Part shown: in pieces, positions 12,501-23,489 of the stretch | Numbering within the stretch: position 1 is the stretch's first letter | Layout of the letters: every line of letters starts with the position of its first letter | Assembly: GCF_048544455.1 (NCBI RefSeq) | Contig: NC_133534.1 | Span: 222,918,292-222,982,291 of the forward strand | From: Silene latifolia | Taxonomy: Eukaryota; Streptophyta; Magnoliopsida; Caryophyllales; Caryophyllaceae | Reading direction: 5' to 3' | DNA: 64,000 bases | The notes under the pieces: model-generated | The model's input: only the letters and a program-made list of their open reading frames with translations | Told to the model about the DNA's origin: nothing | Database searches by the model: none | Position numbers and translations under genes: made by a program

Positions 12501-12806
12501 AATCAAAGGACACTTCTTCCTCAAACATGACTTTAAAGTCATCACAGCTATGAACCGACACTTAGGCTTTACCACAAACCCTCTATAGGACACTCTAACA
12601 CCCTTGGGACCCTTTAAAGACACTCTCTTTTGACGACAATCTATCCTGGCATCATACTTACCTAACCAATCCATCCCGACAATCACCTCGAACCCATCCA
12701 TAGGAAACTCTAACAGGTCTACTGGTAGGTCTACCCCTCCAACTACCATGGATACTCCCCTATACAGCTTGAGACATGACACGAGACTCCCCTCGAAGGT
12801 ATGCAT
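9549..12806 (-). CDS. Tekay pol: RT, RNase H, integrase, chromodomain (intact frame)
   Basis: 1085-residue open frame with no internal stop. Residues 1-100 hold the end of the protease region (IVGMDWL). Reverse transcriptase spans about 140-345, with FIDD catalytic motif at 306-309. RNase H is at about 450-565 ([11 protein letters not shown]). Integrase has the HHCC zinc site (HPGGDKLY...CLTC, to about 706) and DDE residues near 736, 797 and 830. The C-terminal chromodomain is at about 1031-1077 ([20 protein letters not shown]), diagnostic for Del/Tekay chromoviruses. It acts in the virus-like particle and nucleus to copy and insert the element. The usual family arrangement is one gag-pol frame; here the 5' protease part is in another frame (frameshift near 12800), so expression from its own start is doubtful. 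Confidence 0.93.
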   Translation of the reverse strand: MHTFEGSLVSCLKLYRGVSMVVGGVDLPVDLLEFPMDGFEVIVGMDWLGKYDARIDCRQKRVSLKGPKGVRVSYRGFVVKPKCRFIAVMTLKSCLRKKCPLILCHVRDHRVEAPTTSEITVVREFDDVFSEEIPSLPPKRDVDFSVELKSGTGPISKAPYCMAPKELVELKKQIHELLGKGYIRPSVSPWGAPVLFVKKKDGSMTLCIDYRELNRVTVKNKYPLPRIDDLFDQLSGAGVFSKIDLRSGYHQLRIAYEDIPKTAFRSRYGHYEYVVMPFGLTNAPAAFMDLMNRIFAPFLDRFVVVFIDDILVYSKTKEEHEEHLRIVLQTLRDNQLYAKLSKCEFWLEEVAFLGHVISKNGVAVDPSKIEAVTKWESPKNVAEIRSFLGLAGYYKRFVKDFSTIARPMTSLMRKEVRFVWDESCETAFQTLKERLTTAPILALPEGCENFEVYTDASKNGLGCVLMQGGKVIAYASRQLKQYEENYPTHDLELGAVVFALKIWRHYLYGATFKVFSDHKSLKYIYTQKELNMRQRRWMELIGDYDMEIIYHEGKANVVADALSRKSVHSLCTAMSLLKLRDEMSSLGIFIIREGDTIGDLTIEPELYENIKSKQELDPKVQEWMSKVESGTASRFSIHPDGSVRFDGRWCVPEDAELRRVILTEAHCTPYSVHPGGDKLYRDLKKTFWWPNMKRDVAEFVARCLTCQKVKGEQRRPQGKIQSLDVQEWKWESISMDFIVELPRSQQGNNMIWVIVDRLTKSAHFVPMKDTWSKMQLALGYRRHVVRLHGIPKDIVSDRDARFISKFWQELMGTTLKMSTAFHPATDGQTERTIKTLEDMLRACIMDFGGSWEDRLDLIEFSYNNSYHTSIGMAPFEALYGRKCRSPVCWDDSSETVVLGPQLVEDMIEQIQLIRQRIRAAQDRQKSYADLHRKDIEFMVGDKVFLKVSPMRGVMRFGKKGKLSQKFIGPYEVLDRVGEVAYRLALPPALDRVHNVFHVSQLRKYESDPSHILEMENIELDESLSYADIPKEILDRKVRKTRNGETVLLKVLWSNHNVEEATWEPEEAMRERFPNLFDQVCLVTGT

Positions 12807-12979
12807 ACATCATCTTTTACATCCTCAAACTTTCCCAAACCCATAGACACAGCATGACTCTTAGACACAAACGAATGTGTAGCCCCGGAATCAAACAAAA
12901 CAAAGGACGGTACATTATGAACAAGAAAGGTACCGGTAACTACATGAGCATCATCCTGTGCTTCCTGCTTGTCCATCAT
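12743..12979 (-). pseudogene. Tekay aspartic protease, out of frame
   Basis: Contains the retropepsin active site LFDSGATHSFV. It should read into the RT frame, but a one-base shift near 12795-12805 leads to an early stop after GEYPW. A further shift near 13080 separates it from gag. Function in the family: cleaves the Gag-Pol polyprotein. Confidence 0.8.
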
Positions 12980-13060
12980 AAAGAGCTTTCCACTGTTTTT
13001 CTGTCCTCCACCCCGAATGAAGCATTGGAGGTACTTGGCTTAGCTGCCGAATCCTAGTGA

Positions 13061-14149
13061 TTATTTGTTGTTCGGCGCTAATAAGATCCACCACCACCGC
13101 GGTTGAACCGCCCGATTGCCCTGTCCACCTCTGTTGCCCCATGAACCTCCTGGTCGGTTACTAGCAAAACTCTGAGTCGGCCCCTGAGAAAAATTCCCTG
13201 ATCGAGCTCCTGAACCATTGCCGGGCTTGTAGCTCGTGCATTCCCGTCTTTTGTGGCCTATCCCACCACAGTTGAAGCACGTAAGGTTGGTGTTGTCACT
13301 CACAGCCCGACCCCCATTCTTTCCCCAGCCACGAGAACCTCCAGAGAAACCAGCTCCACCAGAAAAAGCCTTAGCATGGTTGAAATTCCCTTTCTTGTTG
13401 GTTGGCTGACTGTTGTTTCCGCCATCAGCCTTCCTCTTTTCTGTAGCGGTCCTCTCCTCGATCTCTCTGGAGAGATCTACCATTCTCTCAGCTTGACCCG
13501 CTCTCAAGTACACTTCCTTGAGGTCAGTAGCAACCTTGGCTGGCATACGACTCACGATCTTAGCAGATAGACCCCTCTCAAAACGGAGAGCCAAACCTCT
13601 CTGTCCTAGCTGCATATCTTCAACATAACGAGATAGCTCCAAAAACCGATGATAGTAATCAGTGACTGTCATCTCCTCGGTCATGGTGAAGGAATCAAAG
13701 TCGGATCTCATCTTGTGTCGGATATGCTCCGGCACAAACTGCTCTCTCATAGCACTCTTCAACCCAGACCACGGAATAGCCCCTTCCGCATGGTAGTAAG
13801 CTCTAGCATCTTCCTTGACATTCTGCCACCAAACTGCAGCTTCACCTCTTAGCTAGTACACTACCTGCTCAACAATCATGTCCTCGGGGCACTTAACCAT
13901 TTCCATGAGAGCTTCAATCTCACGGTGCCACTTCTCGAGTAGCTTTGGTTCACCTACTCCGTCATATGTGGGAGGGTGGAAACGAGCAATGTTGATGCTA
14001 AGCTGGGTTGCATCCATCGACTTCTCGTTCCCTTTTCCCACATTTTTGAGAGCTTCAAGGAGAGCCTCTTGTTGCTCAATCATGCGAGCAACCTCATCAA
14101 GAGTCATCTCTGAAGCTTGAATCTGCACAAGAGTTCTTTTGGGCGGCAT
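13061..14149 (-). pseudogene. Tekay gag of element M, one nonsense codon
   Basis: Start MPPKRTLV at 14149 (same MPPK start as element E). Retrotrans_gag domain in the first two thirds; a CCHC zinc knuckle (CFNCGGIGHKRREC) near the end. An in-frame TAG at 13853-13855 falls between EQVVY and LRGEAAVWW; a CAG to TAG change would explain it. The frame is otherwise the same on both sides. Product would form the capsid of the virus-like particle and bind RNA. Confidence 0.85.
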
Positions 14150-15004
14150 TTTGAGCTGATAAGACATAAGGAAATGTAAGCACAAAAAGCCTACGGCTCA
14201 AAATATAACGACCTTCCGCCGTAAGAACACTCGGCCGAGTATAAAACATACTCGGTCGAGTAACGACTACTCGGTCGAGTATCTTTGATACTCGGTCGAG
14301 TATTCGACTCCAGAAGCGAATGCCAAAAACTCATAAAACATCACTCGGTCGAGTAAATCAACACTCGGCCGAGTATACACTACTCGGTCGAGTACGCTTT
14401 CTTACTCGGTCGAGTTACCACATACAGTAGCCACTACTACTCACTGCAAATCAATACTCGGTCGAGGTCTTGGTTACTCGGCCGAGTGCTCCCTACTCGG
14501 TCGAGTACCTGCCCTGCTCGGCCGAGTCACAGAATAGACGGGTATACAGTATAAAGTTCCCCTATCATGCTCACTATTCCCCGCAGCAAACGCATAATAT
14601 TACGAGTTTAAATGCCACGTTATAATCACATCAGCATGCAATTCATATCTCAAGAACTTTAATGCCACATTAGAATCATATCAACATACAATTCATACAT
14701 AAGCTAAATCCAACATTCACAACCCGTCACATCCACCGTTCCTCCCATCACAACATTTAGGAAATTCAACACACATACTTTCAACTAGCAACTTTTACCA
14801 ACATGCATCTTCACATACATGCACATACAAAACCTAGCTCTCATCACACTTCCCATGTTACCGGCTCGAGTTAGTGAAGGCCAATTTGCGACTCCGAGAC
14901 GTCTCCCGAGTCTTTGCGGTAGCTCCAAACAACTCTCCCCGGGTTCATTTTACTTAGACTCCCTAGGTTCATTATATTCATTTGTTTAGGTGCCGGAATC
15001 TTCG
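14150..15004 (-). other. leader of element M with palindrome array
   Basis: 855-bp non-coding leader between PBS and gag. About ten CTCGGTCGAG/CTCGGCCGAG-type palindromes lie at 14229-14528 next to gag, matching the position of the array in element E (19043-19309). Confidence 0.8.
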
Positions 15005-15016
15005 GCTCTGATACCA
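15005..15016 (-). promoter_or_regulatory. primer binding site of element M
   Basis: On the minus strand TGGTATCAGAGC, complementary to initiator tRNA-Met, 3 bp from the 5' LTR. Confidence 0.9.
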
Positions 15017-15019
15017 CTT

Positions 15020-16356
15020 TGTAACACCCCCTCATACCAAGGTGCCTTACCAGGACCACCCTACCATGAAAGTGTGTTACCATCTCGGTTGCCCGAGGTT
15101 AGTATATATCAAAAAGCGTCCGAACTGAGCACATTTATTAAAATACTGTAAAATGTAAACTTTACATCAACCAAACTTAAATACTGTGATAACAAAATAC
15201 AACTGCAAAGTCTGACAAATAAAGAAATCCAACTAAGACTCAGACGGTGATGCTATGACTCGTGATGGCACTCCTCCCAAGACTGTCCCCAAGCTCACAC
15301 TAGCAATACCTGTCAAGCCTGCTCACCATCCCCGAATGGATCACCGCAGATTCCACAAACAACACGGGGTCAGTATTACACAAACAAGTAAGACAAACAA
15401 ATGGAGCAATTAACTGATCATCGCCAGTTCCCAATCCTTCATTCACACACGAAGAATCGACTACACACCGAAGTGTGTAGCCCCGCCATTACCCATCACA
15501 ACAGGTAATCCTCGCCGCCAGTGGGTGACCGCAGCCGATCCCACCTAGTCCAGCTCCTCACGAGCGACAATCATCCCTGCCCTTAATGTGCACATCCCCT
15601 CCCGTGGCGGGTTCCACGGAGGGCGAACTAGGGTGTGAAGCCACTCCCGCAAGTGACTCCACCACAATCATAACCGCAAGATATCACAACCATCTCAACA
15701 CTCTTACACCAACATCATCACCACAACTCCATATTCCGATGATCAACAGATAACAATAAACACAACAACATGTCTTACAATAACAGTAAACTGAGTAGGA
15801 AACCCTACCTTAGAAATCAACAGAGGAAATGAACTTGCACACTCAGAAAGGCTCCTCTACGAAGTCTTCTCCTATATCATAATCATATCACACAATTACA
15901 CATTGCACAACCCCCATATTCCCAATTCCATAATTATACAGTAACCCCAACAAATGCAACAACATAGAATAAAACTTACCAACAGTGCGATGAGGATTGT
16001 ACGTAAGGACTCCGAAGGTTTCGCAAGCAACAAAGCAATTGGGTGATTAGGGAATGATTAGGGTATAATTAGGGTAACGTAGAAACTGATGAAGTTGAAA
16101 TGATGTTTTGAAAACTGACGCGGGATATAAAATAAACTTAAACATTCCCTAATCAAACCGTCAAAATAATACTCAGAATCGAATACTCGGTCGAGTAAAG
16201 TTATACTCGACCGAGTATCCTCTACTCGGTCGAGTATTCACTATACTCGGCCGAGTATTCATCGGCAGAACCAAAACAACTCATAACAATAGCACTACTC
16301 GGCCGAGTAGGCTCTACTCGGTCGAGTAATCACCAAAGAAAATCCGTAGTGTTACA
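15020..16356 (-). repeat. 5' LTR of element M
   Basis: 1337 bp, near-identical to 7963-9304. In element orientation it begins at 16356. Palindrome array 16182-16328, TATA-like box near 16127-16137, hairpin block 15597-15623. Confidence 0.95.
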
Positions 16357-16361
16357 TTATG

Positions 16362-17238
16362 AGCTCGTTTAGTTACGACCCAGCTGCCCAAACCGTTGAG
16401 TTTCGTTTGATGAACACAAGTTTCTTGTTGACCATGGACCTTTTCGCGTCTCACCTTGGGTTGGCCAAGCCTCCCAAGGATTCCATCACTGATATTCCTG
16501 CTGAGTGCGGTGTCTGCCACCTAATACCTTGCCTTACCGGAAAGCCAGCTCCCACCTCAAGCAACATGCTGATTAATGATGTTCAGCATGTTACCTTGAG
16601 GATCTTTCTTCGTTCGCTTTCGAACCTCCTTTATGATAGACCAGATACCAGTAAACTGAACAACCATGAGGTGTTGCTTCTGATGTCTTACCTCAACCCG
16701 GAGCGGACCGAGAGGGTGGTCTTTAATGCTCCTGCCATGGTCTGCGCTAGCCTTGCTTTGATGGCTATTGCCACTTCCCGGTACTTGAGTTGTGGCGCTA
16801 TCGCCACTCGGTTAGCTGAAAAGCTAACCACCTTTGAGGCTTCTTCCGAGTATGTTCCTCTGGCTACACCGGTGCCTACGATGGACCGAGAATACTACCT
16901 CGACCTGAAATGGTTGAGAACTTTAGCTGATGGCAACCTAGCTTGGAGGGTGTGGGGCATGAGCTGGATGAAGATTCCGGCTCCTGAGCACCTCCCACCG
17001 ACAGAGCCGTTAGACCCGGTAGTCATAGCTGTGGACTCCGATGAGGAGGAGGAGGGTGATGACGGACCTCGACAGTTGCGGACGTACCTCATTGATGATA
17101 CGATCCTCCAGGTGATGCCCGAGCCGAAGAAAGGAGAGAATGCAGCCGTAGTGGAGGAGAGGCCCAGGTTGGGGAGAGGATCCCGTCGAGTGAGGGAGAG
17201 GACCCCTGAGACTAGACCACGGCCGGTAGCACCACCGC
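16362..17238 (+). pseudogene. ATHILA ORF1-like protein, segment 2 of 3
   Basis: Continues segment 1 in frame after element M. The local open frame runs from the TSD-derived ATG at 16359 to a stop supplied by the LTR of E (17243). Contains the family pattern after the LTLEF block: VEFRLMNTSFLLTMDLF...LGL, a leucine-rich middle, and an acidic patch (DSDEEEEGDDG) near 17040-17060. A basic, Arg/Pro-rich tail follows. It is interrupted by element E after the codons for ...VAPP. Confidence 0.75.
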
Positions 17239-18572
17239 TGTAATACTCCGTATTTATAAGTCTTGGGGTACTCTATCGAGTAGGCCTTACTCTGTCGAGT
17301 AAGGGTAAGTTGCGAAATAAAATAGTTTCTGACCTGTTGGGTACTCGATCGAGTAGCTGGGGTACTCGATCGAGTAAGGGGGTACTCGATCGAGTACCTT
17401 GGGTACTCGATCGAGTGTCCGATTTACGGGGAGTTTTCTCGGGTTTTGTTAATTATGCGATTAAGGTATTTAAGCATCGTCGTCATTATTCTAAATCACT
17501 TTTCAAAAACCTAAATCCCTGTTTAAGAGAGAAAGCAACCAGTTCATCTTCCTAATCGCATTCTTAGCAATTCCGGAGTTCGACGGTCGAGTTCTTGTCG
17601 TTATTCGTATCGTTGAGTTCCTTGCGTCGAGGGTAAGATCTATGTACCCTTTTTATTGTTTTTCCCCTGATTTGGTTAAACCCTAATTTAGAGATTGGGG
17701 GTTTTTGTGTGTAGTATGTGATGTGTAGCCTCTATGTGTTATATGATAGGAGGAGGGTTCGTAAAAGAGGCTTTTGATACAAATTTGTTGATACCGTCTC
17801 GATGTTGTGCTTTCGGGTAGAATTTCCTACTCGTATTAGTCCCATAATGGGATATTGGTGATGTGTGGTATTTGGTTGTTTGATATAATGATTGTATTGT
17901 GTTTGTGGTTGTGATTGCGGTTGATGGTTCTCGAGATGCGTTCTCGGCTGAGTGGGGTCACTTGCGGGAGTGACTTCACGCCCTAGTTTCGCCCTTCCTG
18001 GAACCCGCCACGGAAGGGGATGTGCACATTAATGGACAGGGTTATCGCTCACTATGTGGAGCGGGGATTTGGTGGGTACGGCTGCGGTCCCCCATCGGGT
18101 GGGGTGGTCCAGTGGACGGTCGGGATTGAGATGATGGGAATTGGTTGGTTTGTGTGTGTGTGTGTGTGTGTGAGTTAAGCTGTCTGTTTATCTTATTATT
18201 GTTACACATGTTGATTGTGTGATTAATCGACGACCGGTGTTGTTTTGTAAACTGCGGTGATCCATTCGGGGATGGTGAGCAGATATTGAGCAGGTATTGA
18301 GATGAGTCTGGGATAGCGGGATGCCACGACATGATGATAGGAGTCTTCCGCTGTAGCCTTTAGTTTATTTACATTTCAGTTAGACAGTCAGTTTGAAATC
18401 ATGTAACATACTTTTGGTTTGGTTTTGAGGATTGTATCTATTCACTAAATTATTTATAATAAACATTGTTTCTTTATTGTTGTTTGATTATCATTGCCTC
18501 GGGTAACCGAGATGGTAATGTCTTCATACCTGAGTGGTCCTGGTAAGGCACTTGGAGTATGGGGGTGTTACA
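17239..18572 (+). repeat. 5' LTR of element E
   Basis: TGTAATACTCC...GGGTGTTACA. Palindrome array 17271-17418 (centres AT), TATA-like GTATTTAAG near 17466-17474, hairpin block 17992-18018, (GT)n run at about 18150-18172. Confidence 0.95.
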
Positions 18573-18574
18573 AA

Positions 18575-18586
18575 TGGTATCAGAGC
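18575..18586 (+). promoter_or_regulatory. primer binding site of element E
   Basis: TGGTATCAGAGC two bases after the LTR end. Confidence 0.9.
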
Positions 18587-19387
18587 GACGATCCTGAAAC
18601 CTGTAACCAATGAACTTAATGAACATAAGGAGTCAATTAAAATGAACCCGGGGTAAAAGTTGTGGGAGCTAGTGCAAAGGCTTGGGAGACGTCCTAAAGT
18701 CGCAAGGGTCGCCCTACAACTTTGAACCGGTCACACGGGGGAAGTGTTTGTCGAGTCGTATGTGTGTTTGGTTAACTTGTTTACGAATGTGATGGAATGT
18801 GTTAATTGTTGGATGTTGAAGTAGAAAGTTGAGCATGTGAAAGAAAATGGTGATATGAGGAAACTTGTTGATGAGATGATAACATGTTGGATGATTTACA
18901 ATGTGGCATTTAATAACATGATGAAATGGTTTCGTAGATAGTAGAAAAGATGCGTAGAATGCTTATTATGATATAATGTGGTTTATAAAGTTTAGCATGT
19001 TAGCATATGACGTAACATGCGGGTAGCTTCTATGAATTAGTGTTACTCGATCGAGTGGGACTGACTCGATCGGGTGGGTTTTTGGCGATTTTGAGTCCAG
19101 AATCGAGTTTTGGGGCACTCGATCGAGTAACTAGGGGTACTCGATCGAGTAGGGGGTCACTCGATCGAGTAGCCTAGATACTCGATCGAGTAGGTAAGAG
19201 ATCAGAAGGTCTGTTTGGGGTCTGAAGTTTGGGTACTCGATCGAGTACGTGGGGCACTCGATCGAGTAGCCCGTTACTCGATCGAGTGTGTTTGGGAACT
19301 CGATCGAGTGGGTTCTGGGCAGCGTGTTTTCGTGTTTTGAGGTTTAGTACGTGTGTTTATGTTTACCCTTTCTTATATAGCTTCAAG
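18587..19387 (+). other. leader of element E with palindrome array
   Basis: 801-bp non-coding leader. About ten palindromes with CTCGATCGAG core at 19043-19309, ending 80 bp before the gag start. Confidence 0.85.
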
Positions 19388-19727
19388 ATGCCGCCCAAGA
19401 AGACTGCTTTGTATGCGAGAGCTGAGCTCATGACCATGGATGACATCGTTAAGATGTTAGAGCACCAGGATGCTCTTACTGAGACCCTGAAGAGAGTGAA
19501 TGAGGACAAGGATAAGAATAAGGAGAAGGAGGTTGATCATTCTAAAATCAGCCTCTATATTGCGAGGTTTAACCCGAAAGAGTACAAGGGAGTTGGGGAG
19601 CCTAATCTGCTTGATAGTTGGCTGAGAGAGATGGAGAACATCTTAGACTTGGTTCATTGTCCTGATGAGATGAGAGTGGAACAGGCTGCGTTCTATCTGA
19701 GGGAGGCAGCAGGCAAGTGGTGGGATT
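19388..19727 (+). pseudogene. Tekay gag of element E, 5' part
   Basis: Starts MPPKKTALYARAELMTMDD at 19388, the same MPPK start as M. The Retrotrans_gag domain (ISLYIARFNPKEY, LREAAGKWWD) is cut by Copia A after the codons for KWWD. It resumes at 28996. Confidence 0.85.
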
Positions 19728-21011
19728 TGCTAGTCATTTAGACCATATTAATACTCATCTTATGATATTAAAATTACAAATTAATTAACAATGGTCTAAA
19801 TCTACATGCATGCAAATAAAATGTATAAAAGATGGTGTAAAGCCATCTTAAGACAAAAGTTCCTTACATTGTTATAAGGCAAAATGGGCACAACTCAAGG
19901 ACTCCTTCCTTGATATTGTTCTTGAGCTAATCCAACAAGGATGATCCTCCAACAACTCCAATTACCAAAATAGGTAATCTCCTAAGGTGGCACCCAAGAT
20001 TAACCCAAATATACTACTAAAATTAGTAACTAGTTAATTATAGTAGTAACCTTGTATGTAGTATATTTGATGTACTAATTAATATTATTACTTTGATAAT
20101 ATTATTAGTTAGTTTATATGTGTTTTTGTATAAAAAGATGAAGAAAAATAAGAAGCAAAAATTGGTCTAAGGAAGATTATAGAAACCGGCCAAGCACAAC
20201 CAAGACCAAATTTTTACTTCAATTTTTCAACTCTAGAAATGGAGTGTTTAGGTGGGTATATATAGCCAAATATGGGAGACAAATCTAAGTGGGATTTTCC
20301 ACTTAAAAGGACACTTGGTGTCTTCTAAATAAATAGGCCAAATGGACTTATTTGAGTCCATTTCAGTTTACGACATTTGCCCCACAAATGCTTATAAGTC
20401 ATATATTTAATTATCTTATATAATTAAATATTAATTTAATTATTTAACACTTAAATAATACAAATTAACTACCAATGACTACTTAACCATTATGTAATCA
20501 TAAGACCATTTTATCAACATACAATGTGTCAATATTAACCCATTTAGCTAATTTTACAACCTCTTGTAAAATATAATAGCTAATTAATTCCACCTCAAAA
20601 CATATACACATATCGTATAAAATTAATTAATTAACAATTAATTAATAAATTCTAATCATTTATTATTTAAATATCTCATAATTAAATAATAAATCTCATT
20701 GTCCCGAGTTCGTAACCCGTCATCAAATAATACATTTACGTGACTCATTAAAAGTCAAATAATACAAGGAATTTAATTATCTCGTATCTCATACAAACAA
20801 TTAATTTATTCTATTTGGGCGTCATCCTATAGGTGTGACCTAAAGGGATCAGCTGATCACCGCCGTCACACGACAGTAATGTCAAACTCTAGTCAGCCAA
20901 TCATTACCGATTAACGATGACCAGCTGACAAATAAATAAATAAATCCCTGATATTCCTTTTACGAGATTTATTATGTAAACGCACTTATTGTGGAGGACA
21001 CTACTCCAACA
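19728..21011 (-). repeat. 3' LTR of Copia A
   Basis: 1284 bp, reads TGTTGGAGTAG... to ...GACTAGCA on the minus strand. AT-rich. A TATATATAG box on + strand near 20255-20265 is not in element orientation. Confidence 0.95.
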
Positions 21012-22056
21012 ATCTCCCACTTGTCTGACACAAGTATGCGTTACCAATTCTCTTGTCCAATAATATCTCCCACTCAATGCAAGATGTCTTTCAGGTCGTT
21101 CTTGCACGTGATCATATCATAAAGTGGTTTCCTCGATCGGAGAATGATGCAATCGACCGGATAATCTACTATAGATCTCATCCGAGCGTGGCCACGCATT
21201 TACAGTCTTCTCTCCTCGAGTGGCCTTAAGATAGAATGTGACATAAAAGGACAATCCCGTTGACCTATTTTTTTCATTCGATATAGATCACAATGACCCA
21301 GTAAATGCTCATCGGCCTCCTTTTACGGTGCGACCTAGAACAAAAACCAAAGCCACCGGAAAACCATACCAACTCAGACAAATAGTCACCAGTCTAAAGA
21401 ATTGACTCGAAGGAATAAATAGAAGTCCTTGCCACGACCTAGCAACAAAAGGACTCTATAAACGGTCACTGTCCGACAAATTGTCTCACAATATGCCTAT
21501 GTAATCGACCAGTCATCACTATGACCATATGACGATCGAACTGTCATCTATCGCCTTACAATCTAGTCACTCCGAGACGTCACCTCATTAAGTAACTAGG
21601 GACAAAATACAATGTCAATCCAGTTCACTTAATAGGGTTCGACATTGTCTTTACAACCTATTTGGAGAAAACAAAGTATATAAATTCAGACATAAAACTG
21701 AATATAACGATAAATGCAACTTATCATATATGAAATAATAAATACAATATTTGATTATTACATATCATATAATTTACAATGATTCGGCATTCGTCTCAAC
21801 CCCATCGAAACTACATGACTATCATGTTTAGCTTGAGACAATGGCTTGGTTAAAGGATCGCGATGTTGTCACATTTGTCCCAACCTTACAAACTGCAATT
21901 TCTTTCCTTTCTATTAAATCTCTAATTACATGAAATTTCCTAAGTACATGTCTAGACTTGTTACTAGACTTGGGCTCTTTTGCTTGAAAAATAGCCCCAC
22001 TTTGTTATCACAATATAAAGTGATAGGATCCTCGGTCGGAACTACTTTCGGTCCCT
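21012..22056 (-). other. PPT and decayed 3' end of Copia A pol
   Basis: The PPT (minus strand AAGTGGGAGAT) lies at 21012-21022. Towards 21880-22056 the minus strand still shows traces of the RNase H C-terminus (YCDNKVG-like phrase) with stops. The rest is non-coding 3' sequence. Confidence 0.6.
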
Positions 22057-23489
22057 CTAAAATTGCCTAATCCAAACAACTTCTTTTGCGGCTTCAGAGG
22101 CTGCAATGTAATCGACTTCCGTTGTAGAATCAGCGATCACAAACTCTTTGAAACTTCTCCAACAAACCGCCCCTCCGTTCAACAAAAAGACAAAACCAGC
22201 CTGGGATTTCAAATCATCCCTATCGGTTTGAAGCGGCATCCGTATAACCTCTTATACGTAATTCGATTCTCCTCTAAACACTAAGAATGAATCTTTAGTC
22301 CTTCTCAAGTACTTCAGAATATTCTTGACGGCTATCCAGTGACTCTCACCGGAGTTTTGAAAACGACTCGTCATACTCAAAGCATACGAGACGTCAGGAC
22401 GAGAACACATCATAGCATACATGATCGATCCAACAGCGGAAGCATAGGGAATCGATTTCATGCGTTCAATATCATTAGGCTTAGTAGGACACTGTGACTT
22501 ACTCAAAGTGATCCCACTGCCCATTGGTATAAAACCTCTCTTGGAGTTTTTCATATTGAATCGGTCAAGAATCTTATCGATATATGCTTCTTGACTCAAT
22601 GCTAATATCCTTTTGGGTCTATCTCTATAGATCCGGATACCCAAGATGCGCTGAGCTTCTCCCAAATCTTTCATTTGGAAGTGATTTCCCAACCACTTCT
22701 TAACAGAAGCAAGCAAATCAACATCATTCCCAATGAGTAATATATCGTCCACATAAAGAAGTAAGAAAACAACTTTACTCCCACTAAACTTCATGTATAA
22801 ACATGGTTCCTCAACACTTCGAGAAAAACCATTTGTTTAATAACATGATCAAAACGATGATTCCAACTCCTTGACGCTTGCTTAAGACCATAAATGGATC
22901 TCTTAAGTTTGCATACTTTGTTAGGATTTTTAGGATCCACAAAACCCTCGGGTTGTGTCATGAACACTTCCTCTTCCGTAAACCCGTTCGGGAAAGCGGT
23001 TTTGACATCCATTTGCCATATCTCATAATCATGAAATGCAGCAATCGCTAACATTATCCGAACAGATCTAAGCATAGCAACTGGTGCAAAAGTTTCATCA
23101 TAGTGTAAACCATGAATCTGAGTGAAACCTTTTGCAACCAATCTAGCTTTGTAGACATCTTTATGTCCATCCATGCCGATTTTAATCTTGAATATCCACT
23201 TACACTGAAGAGGTCGAACATCTTTAGGTAAGTCAACCAGGTCCCATACCTGATTATCGTACATGGAATCCATTTCGGATTGCATGGCCTCGAGCCATAG
23301 CTTAGAGTCAGAACTCATAATAGCTGCTTTATAGGTCTTGGGTTCATCACTTTCTAAAAGTAAAACCTCATACTCACCATCTTCCTCGATAATACCAAGG
23401 TATCTATCGTGGCGACTAACCCTTTTCGACCTCCTAGGTTCGAAGGAACAAAAACCGATTCGGACGTAGAAGGAACATCTTCTGTATTG
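22057..23489 (-). pseudogene. Copia A reverse transcriptase and RNase H, frameshifted
   Basis: Minus-strand pieces in three frames. 22791-23318 carries the RT N-terminal half (WKFKIK-type, ARLVAKGFTQ, MDVKTAFPNG). 22252-22794 has the YVDDILL catalytic motif and RT thumb. 22057-22239 has the RNase H start. Shifts: near 23460-23490 after integrase, a one-base deletion near 22829 (a GGG run reduced to GG), and near 22250. Copia order (integrase before RT) is clear. Confidence 0.88.

Larger units (their letters stand above)
7963..16356 (-). mobile_element. Tekay/Del chromovirus, element M, full length
   Basis: 8394-bp Ty3-gypsy element on the minus strand with LTRs at 7963-9304 and 15020-16356, and perfect 5-bp TSD TTATG (7958-7962 and 16357-16361). 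PBS at 15005-15016 and polypurine tract at 9305-9320. Order on the minus strand is leader, gag, protease, RT, RNase H, integrase, chromodomain. The LTRs differ at roughly 20 sites by eye (about 1.5-2%). Gag has a nonsense codon and the gag-pol junction is frameshifted, but the pol frame is intact. Confidence 0.97.

Noticed and set aside
20141..20420. LTR promoter on the + strand in Copia A (TATATATAG)
   Set aside because: It opposes the element's direction and AT-rich LTRs give such boxes by chance; no gene follows it.
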